Assembly (NCBI RefSeq): GCF_009932435.1
Contig: NZ_BJOU01000001.1
Span: forward strand, 806,001-870,000
Direction: 5' to 3'
Length of the DNA stretch: 64,000 nt
Origin: Gordonia crocea
GTDB taxonomy: Bacteria > Actinomycetota > Actinomycetes > Mycobacteriales > Mycobacteriaceae
Shown here: one piece after another, positions 1 to 8,152 of the stretch
How positions within the stretch are numbered: the stretch's first letter is position 1
Layout of the letters: every line of letters starts with the position of its first letter
Made by a program: the position numbers and the translations under genes
Notes under the pieces: model-generated
The model's database searches: none
Seen by the model: the letters and a program-made list of their open reading frames with translations, nothing else
Told to the model about the DNA's origin: nothing

Positions 1-287
1 GTCAGCGAGTGGGAGATCTCGGCTTCGACGTGAATGGCCGACCCGGGGGTCAGCACGGTCGTCTGATCGCCGACGGTGAACTCGACCCGACCGGCCTGGC
101 TGACCACGAGGATCGGCCACCGGGCGGTGTGCTCGGCCATGGTCTGGCCGGCCCGGAAGCTGAGCCGGACGACGGTCGCGCCGTTGAGGTGGGCGAGCGC
201 CTTGATGTCCGGGCCGGAGGATTCCGGCAGGCTCAGCGCGGTGTCGGCGAGGCCGGTGACGACGGTGTCGGTCGGGGTGTCGGTCAT
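1..287 (-). CDS. Small cupin-domain protein, 3' end cut by the window edge
   Basis: The reading frame begins at an ATG (287) with an AAGGAG ribosome binding site just upstream and runs off the left edge, so the C-terminus is missing. The visible part starts MTDTPTDTVVTGLADTALSL and contains a short beta-rich stretch (LSFRAGQTMAEHTA, then VEFTVGDQTTVLTPGSA, then IHVEAEISHS) with the spacing of a single-domain cupin. The TMAEHTA segment resembles the metal-binding first cupin motif with one clear His. It lies 63 bp downstream of the methyltransferase at 351-1142 on the same strand and is probably co-transcribed with it. The substrate cannot be told from sequence. The cupin call is fair; any enzymatic role is unknown. 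Confidence 0.6.
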   Translation of the reverse strand, partial: MTDTPTDTVVTGLADTALSLPESSGPDIKALAHLNGATVVRLSFRAGQTMAEHTARWPILVVSQAGRVEFTVGDQTTVLTPGSAIHVEAEISHSL

Positions 288-350
288 GCGTACTCCTTCA
301 GATGGCCGCCGGGCGGGCGGCGCGGTGGGCTGGATGAAGTTCGGACGTGC

Positions 351-1142
351 TCAGTTGCGGACCGCGATGATCTCGATGGCCGCGAGGTTGTCCTTGTACT
401 TGCGGAACGTCTTGCGCATACCGAGGACGCGTTTGCGGGCGTCGCCGTTGCGGATCACATTCCCGACGAAGCGCAGGGCGCCGAAGAGCCCCTCGTCGGC
501 GATCACCCGGCGCGGCTGTAGGAGAGCCATCGGGGCGAACCGGACCTGCTCGACGGTGAAGCCGGCATCGGTGAGGAGCTTGCGCCACTCGGTCTCGGTG
601 AGCGGGCGGGCGTTGACCTTGATCGAGCGGGCCAGCGACTTGCGGATCTCGGTCTTCTGCTCGTCGTTGAGGGTGTCGGGTTCCAGGGCGAGTTCGTGGA
701 TCGCGTAGCGGCCGCCCGGGCGCAGGACGCGCTTGGCCTCCGCGGCGATCGCGGCCTTGGTCTTGTCGCCCTGCATCGTCAGCATTGCCTCGCCGATGGC
801 CACGTCGACGCTCGCGTCGTCGAGACCGGTGGCCTGCGCCTCGCCGGTGGTGATGGTGCCCCGGTCGCCGACCACGCTGGCGGCCAGTTTCGCGGCGGCC
901 TCGTCGGCCTCGACGCCGCGGTAGCTGCGCGGCGACAGGGCCAAGATCTCGGTTGCGGTCCGGCCGAGGCCGGGGGCGATCTCGAGAACATCGGCGTCGG
1001 CGAGGTTGGCGTCGGCGAGGAGGTGCTCGGTCAGTTCGATCCCGCCGGGGCGCAGGACGCGCTTGCCGAGCTTGGCCAGGATCCAGTGTCCGGGCATGTC
1101 TTCTTCACGACGGTCGGAAAAGGGCAAATCGGTTGCGGCCAT
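351..1142 (-). CDS. Class I SAM-dependent methyltransferase
   Basis: This 263-residue protein has the Rossmann-type SAM-binding motif I at residues 51-61 (DVLEIAPGLGR), an acidic residue ending the second strand (GVEAD, 76-80) and a post-motif III segment VLRPGGRYAIHEL near residues 138-150, all typical of small-molecule methyltransferases. The methyl acceptor is unknown. It starts at an ATG with a GAAGGAG ribosome binding site. The 76-bp gap to the upstream methyltransferase holds two DtxR/IdeR-like sequences, so it may head its own iron-responsive unit together with the downstream cupin gene. The C-terminal third is basic (RKRVLGMRKTFRKYK). The family call is secure; a specific function is not supported. 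Confidence 0.8.
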   Translation of the reverse strand: MAATDLPFSDRREEDMPGHWILAKLGKRVLRPGGIELTEHLLADANLADADVLEIAPGLGRTATEILALSPRSYRGVEADEAAAKLAASVVGDRGTITTGEAQATGLDDASVDVAIGEAMLTMQGDKTKAAIAAEAKRVLRPGGRYAIHELALEPDTLNDEQKTEIRKSLARSIKVNARPLTETEWRKLLTDAGFTVEQVRFAPMALLQPRRVIADEGLFGALRFVGNVIRNGDARKRVLGMRKTFRKYKDNLAAIEIIAVRN

Positions 1143-1178
1143 GGGACACGCTCCTTCTTTTTGGAGGATGCGTATACG

Positions 1179-1221
1179 GTAAATTAAGCAACCCTAACTA
1201 CGCCAGCCGAGGCTTACCTTA
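1179..1221 (-). promoter_or_regulatory. Candidate DtxR/IdeR iron box upstream of the methyltransferase-cupin pair
   Basis: On the minus strand, 1197-1179 reads TTAGGGTTGCTTAATTTAC. By my count it matches the classical diphtheria tox operator at 13 of 19 positions. A second half-box, TAAGGTAAGCCT (1221-1210), lies immediately upstream and overlaps the stop codon of the preceding gene. Two adjacent iron-box-like sequences in a 76-bp gap suggest an iron-regulated promoter, but neither is a perfect match and no -10/-35 pair was assigned. Confidence 0.35.
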
Positions 1222-1854
1222 GTCCTTGAACGCGAGGACGAATTGCCCCTGATCGACCACGGTTTGCTCGATGCGCCCGACCCCCGCCAAGCGCAGTCGA
1301 TCGGTGATTTCATCACGGCCGAAGAAGCGGTATCCACCCAGGTGGCCGATGGTTTTTACCCCCGGCAACGAGGTGAGCCCGGTGACCACCGAAGTGAAGA
1401 TCGCCACCTCCCCGCCCGGACGTGTGACGCGAATCAACTCATCGATCACCGGGAGGGGGTCCGGAATCAGGTACAGCGCCGCAAAACACGTCACCGTGTC
1501 GAAAGAATCGTCGGCAAACGGCAACCGGTGGGCGTCGCCCCGGATGAACGAGGTGCGCGGGTGCGGTTTGGTGACCGCGCGCGCCAGCATCGCCTCGGAG
1601 AAGTCGACACCGACGCAGTGTCCGGTGCCGGTCAGGTTCGCCGCCAACCGCCGGGTGTAGAGGCCCGGACCGCAGGCGACGTCGAGGATCGTCCGCTCGC
1701 CCGCGCGGGCGAGGTAAGCGGTGAACGCCTTGTCGAATTCCGCGGTACCCGATCCGCCGAGGCTGAAGATCCGGGTGAAGACCGGGCGCCAGACGCCCTC
1801 GTAGACGGCGGAGACCAGCGGGTTGCCCATCAGGCGCTGGGCGATCGACGGCAC
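1219..1854 (-). CDS. Class I SAM-dependent methyltransferase (UbiE/Methyltransf_11 type)
   Basis: A 211-residue methyltransferase with motif I at about residues 56-66 (ILDVACGPGLY), the GVDFSEAML second-strand region, a DAHRLPFADDSFDTV motif II and VTRPGGEVAIF post-motif III. These are the hallmarks of the UbiE/arsenite-methyltransferase-like group acting on small molecules or lipids. The start is GTG at 1854, 16 bp after the stop of the AhpD-like gene, so the two are likely one transcript. The substrate is unknown. The N-terminal 40 residues (MPSIAQRLMGNPLVSAVYEG) look like the amphipathic cap helix common in these enzymes. Confidence 0.8.
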   Translation of the reverse strand: MPSIAQRLMGNPLVSAVYEGVWRPVFTRIFSLGGSGTAEFDKAFTAYLARAGERTILDVACGPGLYTRRLAANLTGTGHCVGVDFSEAMLARAVTKPHPRTSFIRGDAHRLPFADDSFDTVTCFAALYLIPDPLPVIDELIRVTRPGGEVAIFTSVVTGLTSLPGVKTIGHLGGYRFFGRDEITDRLRLAGVGRIEQTVVDQGQFVLAFKD

Positions 1855-1870
1855 GGTCGCGGCCCGTCGG

Positions 1871-2401
1871 TCAGGCGTCGCGCTGGACGCGCAGCACGCC
1901 CAGCGTCGTGGCCAGTGAATCGTATTGGGAGATCAGCAGAACGAACGAGATCTGCTCGGCCTCGTTGAGGTGGCGGGCCACCGCGGCCCACGTCTCGTCG
2001 GTGATGTCGCGCGAGCCGACCATCTCGTCGACGGCCAGCAGCAGCGTCCGCTCGCGGTCCCCCCACCCGGCGTCGGGTCCCTCGATGATCCGGCTGAGCA
2101 TGGCGTCGTCGATGCCCGCGCGCTTGCCCAGCTTGCGGTGGTGGTCCATCTCGTAGTCGCAGGAGCGCAGGTGGGCGACCCGGATGATGATCATCTCGGT
2201 GTCCTTGCGGGACAGCTTGCCGAACGGCATCATCCGCGCCGAGTAGTACAGCCAACCGCGGAAAAGGCCTTTGGACCGTCCGAGCGTGGAGAAGATGTGG
2301 GCGTCGTCGACGCCCTGGACCTTCGAGGCGCCGCGGCTGAAAACCCAGTTGAACAGGCCGAGTTCGCGCAAACCGCCGGGTTCGATTCGTGGAGTGTTCA
2401 T
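1871..2401 (-). CDS. Carboxymuconolactone decarboxylase / AhpD-like family protein
   Basis: A 176-residue all-helical protein with the AhpD-fold core: KLSRKDTEMIIIRVAHLRSCDYEMDHH followed by a helix ending in ERTLLLAVDEMV. In this family a Cys-x(2)-Cys-x(3)-His or a reduced version forms the active site. Here only one Cys is present in the motif (SCDYEMDHH), so classical dithiol peroxidase chemistry looks unlikely; decarboxylase-like or unknown chemistry remains possible. I chose the ATG at 2401 over a TTG three codons upstream because TACGGT lies 8 nt before the ATG. It sits between the secreted lipase gene (48-57 bp upstream) and a methyltransferase gene on the same strand. Confidence 0.7.
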   Translation of the reverse strand: MNTPRIEPGGLRELGLFNWVFSRGASKVQGVDDAHIFSTLGRSKGLFRGWLYYSARMMPFGKLSRKDTEMIIIRVAHLRSCDYEMDHHRKLGKRAGIDDAMLSRIIEGPDAGWGDRERTLLLAVDEMVGSRDITDETWAAVARHLNEAEQISFVLLISQYDSLATTLGVLRVQRDA

Positions 2402-2458
2402 GAGGGTCAACCGTAGTGGCGCGCGGCCGGGCGTGGGGGAACTGCGGGGAACGGGTCG

Positions 2459-3898
2459 TCAGCGCCGGGCGGGTGGTCGGGGGCAGCCCCCGATGATCCG
2501 CGGGATCGGCGACGGGATGAAGCGTGGGCCGCCGGCGCGTGACTCGAGCCAGGACAGGGCGTCGGGGAAGCCGAGGAAGGCGCTGCCGAAGTGTTCGGCA
2601 GGGAACTCGTGATAGTCGACCGACACCCCCAGGCGGCACTGCTCGGCGACGAAGGCGCGCGCGCCTACCGCGGGAACCCACCACTCGAACGAGCCGTGAT
2701 AGACGAAAAGTGGTGTGGCCGAGCCGATGCCACGCATCGATGTGACGCGATAAAGCTGCTTGGCCAACGGGGAGTGAAACGGGTCGCCGCTGCGCGACAT
2801 CAGCTGCATCGGCCACATCGTCGGGCCGATCAGCCCGGCCGGAGCCGTGCACGAGTCCTTGATCGGTGACATCGCCAGCCAGATCGCGAGGTTGTTTGCG
2901 TCGCCGAGCAGCTGCGGGCGTTCCCGGATGAGGCCGAGTGCGGCGACCTGGAGCACCCCGGTCGCCCAGTTCGCGTTCATCGAACCGGGCAACAGGGAGA
3001 AGTCGGCGGGCAGGCCGCCCAGCGCGGTGCCGCGGAACCGGGGGGTCAGCTCGGGAGCGTAGGTGGCGAGTTGTTTCACCGCTCCGTGGGTGGCAATCGC
3101 GCCGCCGGAGAAGCCCGACATGATCAGCGGCGCGGCGCTGACGCCGAGTCCGCCGTCGGTCTGTGCGTCGTGGTTGAGCATCGCGCGCACCGAGTCGAGG
3201 ACCACGCGGCCGCCGACAATCGGTTCGGCGTAGGCCATCCGCGCGCCCTGGTGGTCGGGGACGAGCACGATGAGCCCGCGGTCGAGCGACCACTGGATCG
3301 TCGGGGGAAGTCGGTCGGGGACGTTGGTTCCGCCGTCGCGCGCGTGGGCCATCGCGTACCCGGGGGTGCATCGGGCGCCGAGGGCGTCGATCGCGAGGTT
3401 GTCCACCAGGACCGGAGTGTGGCCTCGGCCGCGCCAGCGCGTCGTCGGGTAGAGGAGCGTGGCGGTGCCGAAAGACGGTGCACCGTGGGAATCGGTGGTG
3501 GCGAATTTCAGCTGGACGGCCCGTCGGACGGGGTGCTCCAGGACGGCGGGAGCGGTGGCCGTGACGCGCCGGACGGAGATGACGGTCCCCGGGGCCAGTT
3601 GCGACAGGTTCGACGGCCACCGGTCGAAAAAGGCGTCGCCGGTCGGGGAGGGCAACAGTGCAGCACGCAGATCGGTGGTCCGGCTATCGATCGTCGGCGA
3701 TGCCGCACGCGGATCCGGACGACGTTGACGGGGAGCGACCGGCGGCGGGACCACCCGGTTCATGAAGTCACGCACCGCCGGGGGAGCGGGGGCGACGTTG
3801 ATGGGTTCGGCGACGGCCGACGGGGTGGCGGCCCAACTCGGCGCGGTGAGCAGCATCGCCGCGCCGATGGCGGCGAATCCGCGCGCAAAGTGTGGCAT
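2459..3898 (-). CDS. Secreted LIP-family lipase/esterase
   Basis: A 479-residue exported protein. Residues 1-30 form a Sec signal peptide (FARGFAAIGAAMLLTAPSWA). A Pro-rich linker follows, then the alpha/beta-hydrolase domain of the secretory LIP lipase family (Candida antarctica lipase A-like). The nucleophile elbow is SGFSGGA with Ser264, preceded by the conserved MAYAEPIVGGRVVLDSVRA helix. A C-terminal His lies in PAEHFGSAFLGFPDALSWL. The acid position, usually Asp in GTxDxxVP, reads HGSFEWWVP here, so Glu may replace Asp. It probably hydrolyses short- to medium-chain acyl esters outside the membrane. Compare the related but apparently inactive protein at 33391-34740. Confidence 0.82.
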   Translation of the reverse strand: MPHFARGFAAIGAAMLLTAPSWAATPSAVAEPINVAPAPPAVRDFMNRVVPPPVAPRQRRPDPRAASPTIDSRTTDLRAALLPSPTGDAFFDRWPSNLSQLAPGTVISVRRVTATAPAVLEHPVRRAVQLKFATTDSHGAPSFGTATLLYPTTRWRGRGHTPVLVDNLAIDALGARCTPGYAMAHARDGGTNVPDRLPPTIQWSLDRGLIVLVPDHQGARMAYAEPIVGGRVVLDSVRAMLNHDAQTDGGLGVSAAPLIMSGFSGGAIATHGAVKQLATYAPELTPRFRGTALGGLPADFSLLPGSMNANWATGVLQVAALGLIRERPQLLGDANNLAIWLAMSPIKDSCTAPAGLIGPTMWPMQLMSRSGDPFHSPLAKQLYRVTSMRGIGSATPLFVYHGSFEWWVPAVGARAFVAEQCRLGVSVDYHEFPAEHFGSAFLGFPDALSWLESRAGGPRFIPSPIPRIIGGCPRPPARR

Positions 3899-3972
3899 AC
3901 CCCACCCCTTGTGCAGTTACGTGAATCTTCGCTAAAGAATAGTCTATGTCGCATCACGGGTGTAGTCAGATC

Positions 3973-4098
3973 GGGGCCATTCGATGAATTCTTGGGCCCA
4001 GTCGACGGGAAACAGGGCCCAGTCGGCAGAAACGAGGGCCCAGTCGGCGGGGATGAGGGCCCAGTCGGCGGGAAACAGGGCCCAGTCGGCAGGGATCA
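3973..4098 (-). repeat. 21-bp tandem array A (six units) directly after ramB
   Basis: The palindromic core GGGCCC recurs at 3994, 4015, 4036, 4057 and 4078 with an exact 21-bp period; a degenerate sixth core (GGGGCC) sits in phase at 3973. Read on the minus strand, each unit is GCCGACTGGGCCCT plus seven variable bases. The last unit contains the ramB stop codon (TCA at 4096-4098 on the plus strand), so the array begins right at the end of the gene and in its orientation. The sequence between here and the lipase start at 3898 shows nothing else clear. Confidence 0.95.
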
Positions 4099-5589
4099 GG
4101 TGGTGCTGTACGGGGAGATGCTGCTGCGGTGGGTGTCGATGTGCAGCGGTACGCCCAACGGGGGGAACGCCCGCTGCGGGCACTGCAGGCGCTCGCACAC
4201 CCGGCAGCCCGAGCCGATCGGGGTGACCTTCGCCTGGGGGCCGATCTCCAGGCCGTCGGAGTAGATCACCCGCCCGGCGTGGCGGAGTTCGCAACCCAGG
4301 CCGATCGCGAAGGTCTTGCCCGGCTGGCCGTAGCGCGCGGCGCGGCGCTCGACGGTGCGCGCCACCCAGAAGTATTCGCGGCCGTCGGGCATCTGGGCGA
4401 CCTGGGTGAGGATCTTGCCCGGCGACCCGAAGGTCTCGTAGACGTTCCAGAGCGGGCAGGTGCCGCCGCTCGCCGAGAAGTGAAAGCCGGTGGCGGACTG
4501 GCGTTTCGACATGTTCCCGGCCCGGTCGACGCGGACGAACGACCACGGGATACCGCGCAGGTTCGGCCGCTGCAGCGTCGAGAGGCGGTGGCAGATCGTC
4601 TCGTAGGACAGCGAGTAGAACGCCGACAGGCGCTCGATGTCGTAGCGGAAGTCCTCGGCGGCGCCGTGGAACTGCTCGTAGGGCATCGAGGCGGCGGCGG
4701 CGAAGTAGTTCGCCAGCCCCGACATGGCCAGGGCGCGCGAATCGTCGGAGGTGAAGACGGCCTCGTCGACGAGCCCGGCCATCAGGTCGCCGTATTCGAA
4801 GAAGGCCAACTCGAAGGCGAGCTTGAACATCCGCTGGCCCGGGCCGAGGGCGGCGGAGACTTCGAGGCGGTGGGAAGTGGCGTCGTAGCGGTGCAACAGG
4901 TCGTCGCCGAGGTCGATGCGCCGGACGATCTGGACGCCGTGCACCTGCTCGAGGCGGTTGGCGATCTCGTTGCGGACGTCGCCGGAGTGCATGCGCATCC
5001 GGGTCACCATCTCCTCGGCGGCGACGTCGAGGTCGTGGAAGTAGTTGTGGTGCGCGGAGAAGAAGTCACGCACCTCCTCGTGGGGCGCGCTGATCGATCC
5101 GCGCATGCTGCTGCGGTCGGCGCGCACGTCGGTGGCGGCGGCGAGCTGGTCGGCGGCCACCCGATAGCGGCGGTGCAGGTTGACCACGGCCTCGGCGATG
5201 GCGGGGTGGGCGGCCACCATCTCTGCGAGCTCCTGCGGATCGGTCGCCGTGTCGGCCTCCGACCGCGAGGACCGCGGGGAGTCGATGCTGTTCTCCTCGA
5301 TCAGCGCCTCCCGCAGTTCGGCGACGAGCCGGATGTCGTCCTGGGGGTCGAAGAACCCGGCGTCGACGCCGAAGACCTCGGAGATCCGCCCGAGAACGGC
5401 GGCGGTGAGTGGGCGGGTGTCGTGCTCGATCTGGTTGAGGTAGGACGCCGAGATCCCGAGGTCGGCGGCAAGGCGGACCTGGGACAGGCCGCGTTCGGCC
5501 CGCAGCTGTTTGAGGCGCGAGCCGACGTACTGGGGTCCGGGCCGACGGCTCTTCTCGTCGGCATTGGTGCGGGTCGGCGATTCGGTCAC
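4096..5589 (-). CDS. ramB: RamB-type XRE regulator of acetate/propionate metabolism
   Basis: A 497-residue regulator. Residues about 18-75 form an XRE helix-turn-helix (YVGSRLKQLRAERGLSQVRL, then ISASYLNQIEHDTRPLT). This is followed by the long ImmA/IrrE-like and DUF2083-type regions seen in RamB of Corynebacterium and Mycobacterium. A Cys-rich C-terminal segment (GCRVCERLQCPQRAF) is also characteristic. In those genera RamB binds AAACTTTGCAAA-like sites and controls acetate, glyoxylate and methylcitrate genes; such sites lie upstream of aceA at 6581-6628. The start is GTG at 5589, 24 bp from the divergent lipoprotein gene; a start a few codons later (close to YVGSRL) is possible. The stop lies inside repeat array A. 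Confidence 0.87.
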   Translation of the reverse strand: MTESPTRTNADEKSRRPGPQYVGSRLKQLRAERGLSQVRLAADLGISASYLNQIEHDTRPLTAAVLGRISEVFGVDAGFFDPQDDIRLVAELREALIEENSIDSPRSSRSEADTATDPQELAEMVAAHPAIAEAVVNLHRRYRVAADQLAAATDVRADRSSMRGSISAPHEEVRDFFSAHHNYFHDLDVAAEEMVTRMRMHSGDVRNEIANRLEQVHGVQIVRRIDLGDDLLHRYDATSHRLEVSAALGPGQRMFKLAFELAFFEYGDLMAGLVDEAVFTSDDSRALAMSGLANYFAAAASMPYEQFHGAAEDFRYDIERLSAFYSLSYETICHRLSTLQRPNLRGIPWSFVRVDRAGNMSKRQSATGFHFSASGGTCPLWNVYETFGSPGKILTQVAQMPDGREYFWVARTVERRAARYGQPGKTFAIGLGCELRHAGRVIYSDGLEIGPQAKVTPIGSGCRVCERLQCPQRAFPPLGVPLHIDTHRSSISPYSTT

Positions 5590-5613
5590 GGCGTCCCCGG
5601 TACGGTGTCGCGC

Positions 5614-6399
5614 ATGGGTTCTCCAAGAGCGTTGTCGGTGGCCGCGGCCGTGGTCGCGGTCGCCGTGGGACTGGTGGGCTGTTCCTCCACGGTAGACCTG
5701 GACCCACCGAAACCGGGGGCGATGCTCCTGGCGCCCACCGCGCTGCCCTCGGGATTCACCGCGACCGCCACGACGGTGGCCGAGCTGGCGGCGGCCAACG
5801 CCGGTCCCCTCGCCGAGGCGGCGCACACCCCCGTCGTCCCGGCGGACTGCCGGCCGACCGCCGACGCCGGTCTCAACGGGCGGCTCGACGACGACACCGC
5901 CGCGGTCCTCACCGCGCGCAGTTCCGACGCCACCCTGAGCAACCTGGTCGTCGCCGGGCCCCGGGACATCGACGCCGACGTGCGTGAGCACACCGGGGCC
6001 TGCGCGACGACCCGCACCACCCTCACCACCGGCGGCCGGGCGGGGGCGGTGGTCATCGCCGAGCACCGTAAACTCGCCCCGCCAGTCCTGTCCGGTGCGG
6101 CGGCGGGCCGCCTCGGGCTGGTGGGTCGGCTGACGATCAGCCAGATGTTCCTGTTCCGCGCCGACACGACGACGACGCTCCCCGACGGCACGACGTCGCG
6201 CTCGGTGTCGTTCGCCGGGTACGCCGCCGCGCACGCCCCGGGGTCGGAGTCGGCGGCCAACCGGTTCACGATCGCGCTGACCGTGTCGGGCGACCCGACC
6301 GGGTTCGCGAAACCGTTCCCGGAGGTGACCGAGCCGATGTCGGACAAGGGCTTCGTCGAACTGTTCGTCAAGGCGCTCACGGCGGCCGGCCAAGCCTGA
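5614..6399 (+). CDS. Putative lipoprotein of unknown function
   Basis: This 261-residue protein has a lipoprotein signal peptide: hydrophobic LSVAAAVVAVAVGLVG followed by Cys in the lipobox LVGC at about residues 20-23. The mature part is Ala/Thr-rich, has three Cys and no domain I can name (ATATTVAELAAANAGPLAEA, later GDPTGFAKPFPEVTEPMSDK). It is likely tethered to the outer face of the cytoplasmic membrane. TACGGT lies 7 nt before the ATG, the layout of a leaderless promoter, which supports this start. It is transcribed divergently from ramB and lies upstream of aceA, but a 351-bp regulatory gap separates it from aceA. Confidence 0.65.
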   Translation: MGSPRALSVAAAVVAVAVGLVGCSSTVDLDPPKPGAMLLAPTALPSGFTATATTVAELAAANAGPLAEAAHTPVVPADCRPTADAGLNGRLDDDTAAVLTARSSDATLSNLVVAGPRDIDADVREHTGACATTRTTLTTGGRAGAVVIAEHRKLAPPVLSGAAAGRLGLVGRLTISQMFLFRADTTTTLPDGTTSRSVSFAGYAAAHAPGSESAANRFTIALTVSGDPTGFAKPFPEVTEPMSDKGFVELFVKALTAAGQA

Positions 6400-6429
6400 A
6401 CCCAGCGCCTCACAGCGGCGGTCGGGGAC

Positions 6430-6445
6430 TGTGAGTCGTCGCACA
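6430..6445 (+). promoter_or_regulatory. Candidate Crp/GlxR site upstream of aceA
   Basis: The sequence TGTGAGTCGTCGCACA matches the Crp/GlxR consensus TGTGA-N6-TCACA at nine of ten fixed positions. In corynebacteria GlxR controls the glyoxylate-shunt genes, which fits the position about 300 bp before aceA. The assignment is by motif only. Confidence 0.45.
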
Positions 6446-6580
6446 CCTGCGATCGGGGTCGGCGTGCGGCGGGCCCCGTGCAGGACGAATCGGCGCCGCA
6501 CCGCCCGTCGTCGCTGGACGACGAAATAGCAGTACGCGCGTACTTTTTCCGGAGATGGACCCCAGATTTCACACACGTAG

Positions 6581-6628
6581 TTTTGCAAACTTTGCAAGAA
6601 GCGTGCAAAAGATGGCCTAAATTTGCAC
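6581..6628 (+). promoter_or_regulatory. RamB-like binding sites upstream of aceA
   Basis: Positions 6586-6598 read CAAACTTTGCAAG, close to the published RamB consensus (A/G)(A/G)AACTTTGCAAA as I recall it. It is part of a direct repeat TTTGCAAAC-TTTGCAAG. Further half-sites TGCAAAA (6604-6610) and TTTGCA (near 6622) follow. With ramB only 1 kb away, this cluster is the likely operator through which RamB controls isocitrate lyase. Confidence 0.65.
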
Positions 6629-6750
6629 TCCGCAACGATTGGACCTGCGGGTTTGTTCTGTGGCACCCTTGCATCAGGCACCGCCTAGGGGCAGTGGATT
6701 CTTCGCAATCCACATCCGCCTTTCGTTAGAAGAAGAAAGCGAATGCACTA

Positions 6751-8043
6751 ATGAGCAACGTCGGAAAGCCACGTACCGCCGCCGAGATCCAGCAGGACTG
6801 GGACACCAACCCGCGCTGGAAGGGCATCACCCGCGACTACACCGCCGAGCAGGTCGCCGAGCTGCAGGGCACCGTCGTCGAGGAGCACACCCTCGCCCGC
6901 CGCGGCGCGGAGATCCTCTGGGAAGGCGTGACCAAGGGCGATGACAGCTACATCAACGCGCTGGGCGCCCTCACCGGCAACATGGCCGTGCAGCAGGTCC
7001 GCGCCGGCCTGAAGGCCATCTACCTCTCCGGTTGGCAGGTCGCCGGTGACGCGAACCTGTCCGGCCACACCTACCCCGACCAGTCGCTGTACCCGGCGAA
7101 CTCGGTCCCGTCCGTCGTCCAGCGCATCAACAACGCGCTGCTGCGCGCCGACGAGATCGCCCGCGTCGAGGGTGACACCTCGGTGGACAACTGGGTCGTG
7201 CCGATCGTCGCCGACGGTGAGGCCGGCTTCGGTGGCGCGCTGAACGTCTACGAGCTGCAGAAGGCCATGATCAAGGCCGGTGCCGCCGGTACCCACTGGG
7301 AGGACCAGCTCGCTTCGGAGAAGAAGTGTGGCCACCTCGGTGGCAAGGTGCTGATCCCGACCCAGCAGCACATCCGCACGCTGACCTCGGCCCGCCTGGC
7401 TGCCGACGTCGCCAACACCCCGACCGTCGTCGTCGCCCGTACCGACGCCGAGGCCGCCACCCTGCTGACCTCCGACGTGGACGAGCGCGACCGCCCGTTC
7501 CTGGACGGCACCCGCACCAGCGAGGGCTTCTACGGCATCAAGAACGGCATCGAGCCCTGCATCGCTCGCGCCAAGGCCTACGCCCCGTACGCGGACCTCA
7601 TCTGGATGGAGACCGGCAAGCCCGACCTCGAGCTCGCCAAGAAGTTCGCCGAGTCGGTCAAGGCCGAGTTCCCCGACCAGCTGCTGGCCTACAACTGCTC
7701 GCCTTCCTTCAACTGGAAGCAGCACCTGGACGACGACACCATCGCCAAGTTCCAGAACGAGCTCGGCGCGATGGGCTTCAAGTTCCAGTTCATCACCCTG
7801 GCCGGCTTCCACGCCCTCAACTACTCGATGTTCGACCTGGCTTACGGCTACGCCCGCAACCAGATGTCGGCCTACGTCGACCTGCAGGAGCGCGAGTTCG
7901 CTGCTGAGGAGCGCGGTTACACCGCCACCAAGCACCAGCGCGAGGTCGGTGCGGGCTACTTCGACCGCATCGCCACCACCGTCGACCCCAACACGTCGAC
8001 CGCTGCGCTGAAGGGCTCGACCGAAGAGGGTCAGTTCCACTAG
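6751..8043 (+). CDS. aceA: Isocitrate lyase
   Basis: This 430-residue cytosolic enzyme splits isocitrate into glyoxylate and succinate, the first step of the glyoxylate shunt needed for growth on acetate and fatty acids. The catalytic loop KKCGHLGGK is intact with Cys193. The Mg-binding [12 protein letters not shown] segment (151-162) and the NCSPSFNWK signature are also present. The length matches the short class I isocitrate lyases (about 428 residues) of mycobacteria and Escherichia coli. It starts at ATG 6751 after an AGAAGAAAG site, is preceded by RamB- and GlxR-like sites, and ends before a strong terminator hairpin. The beta-oxidation gene fadB2 follows. Confidence 0.97.
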   Translation: MSNVGKPRTAAEIQQDWDTNPRWKGITRDYTAEQVAELQGTVVEEHTLARRGAEILWEGVTKGDDSYINALGALTGNMAVQQVRAGLKAIYLSGWQVAGDANLSGHTYPDQSLYPANSVPSVVQRINNALLRADEIARVEGDTSVDNWVVPIVADGEAGFGGALNVYELQKAMIKAGAAGTHWEDQLASEKKCGHLGGKVLIPTQQHIRTLTSARLAADVANTPTVVVARTDAEAATLLTSDVDERDRPFLDGTRTSEGFYGIKNGIEPCIARAKAYAPYADLIWMETGKPDLELAKKFAESVKAEFPDQLLAYNCSPSFNWKQHLDDDTIAKFQNELGAMGFKFQFITLAGFHALNYSMFDLAYGYARNQMSAYVDLQEREFAAEERGYTATKHQREVGAGYFDRIATTVDPNTSTAALKGSTEEGQFH

Positions 8044-8099
8044 GAACCCGTTCCCGACGGGACGGGAGTTCCCCTTCCGCCGCGAACCAGCGCTAGAAG

Positions 8100-8146
8100 C
8101 AGCCGGGGCGGGCGACGGTCCGCCGTCGTCCGCCCCGGCTGTTTTC
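8100..8146 (+). terminator. Rho-independent terminator after aceA
   Basis: A long GC-rich hairpin (arms CAGCCGGGGCGG...GACGG and CCGTCGT...CCGCCCCGGCTG around a 3-4 nt loop) is followed directly by TTTTCTC. It lies 57 bp after the aceA stop codon and should end the aceA transcript. Confidence 0.85.
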
Positions 8147-8152
8147 TCACCA

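Larger units (their letters stand above)
6400..6750 (+). promoter_or_regulatory. Long regulatory region upstream of aceA
   Basis: This 351-bp stretch has no gene I can support. It is less GC-rich at its 3' half than its surroundings. It carries a Crp/GlxR-like palindrome (6430-6445), a cluster of RamB-like TTTGCAAA sequences (6581-6628) and, near the end, an AGAAGAAAG ribosome binding site for aceA. I could not fix a -10/-35 pair with confidence. Confidence 0.7.

Noticed and set aside
2560..2720. Lipase at 2459-3898 as another pseudoenzyme, because the acid position reads Glu
   Set aside because: Ser264 and a plausible His are present, and Glu can replace Asp in hydrolase triads; activity is still likely.
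3973..4098. The 21-bp arrays as CRISPR
   Set aside because: Units are contiguous, without unique spacers of 30-40 bp, and no cas genes are present.
4129..5613. Long plus-strand frame opposite ramB running into the lipoprotein gene
   Set aside because: The antisense part has no recognisable domain; only the part from ATG 5614 has a signal peptide and a promoter.
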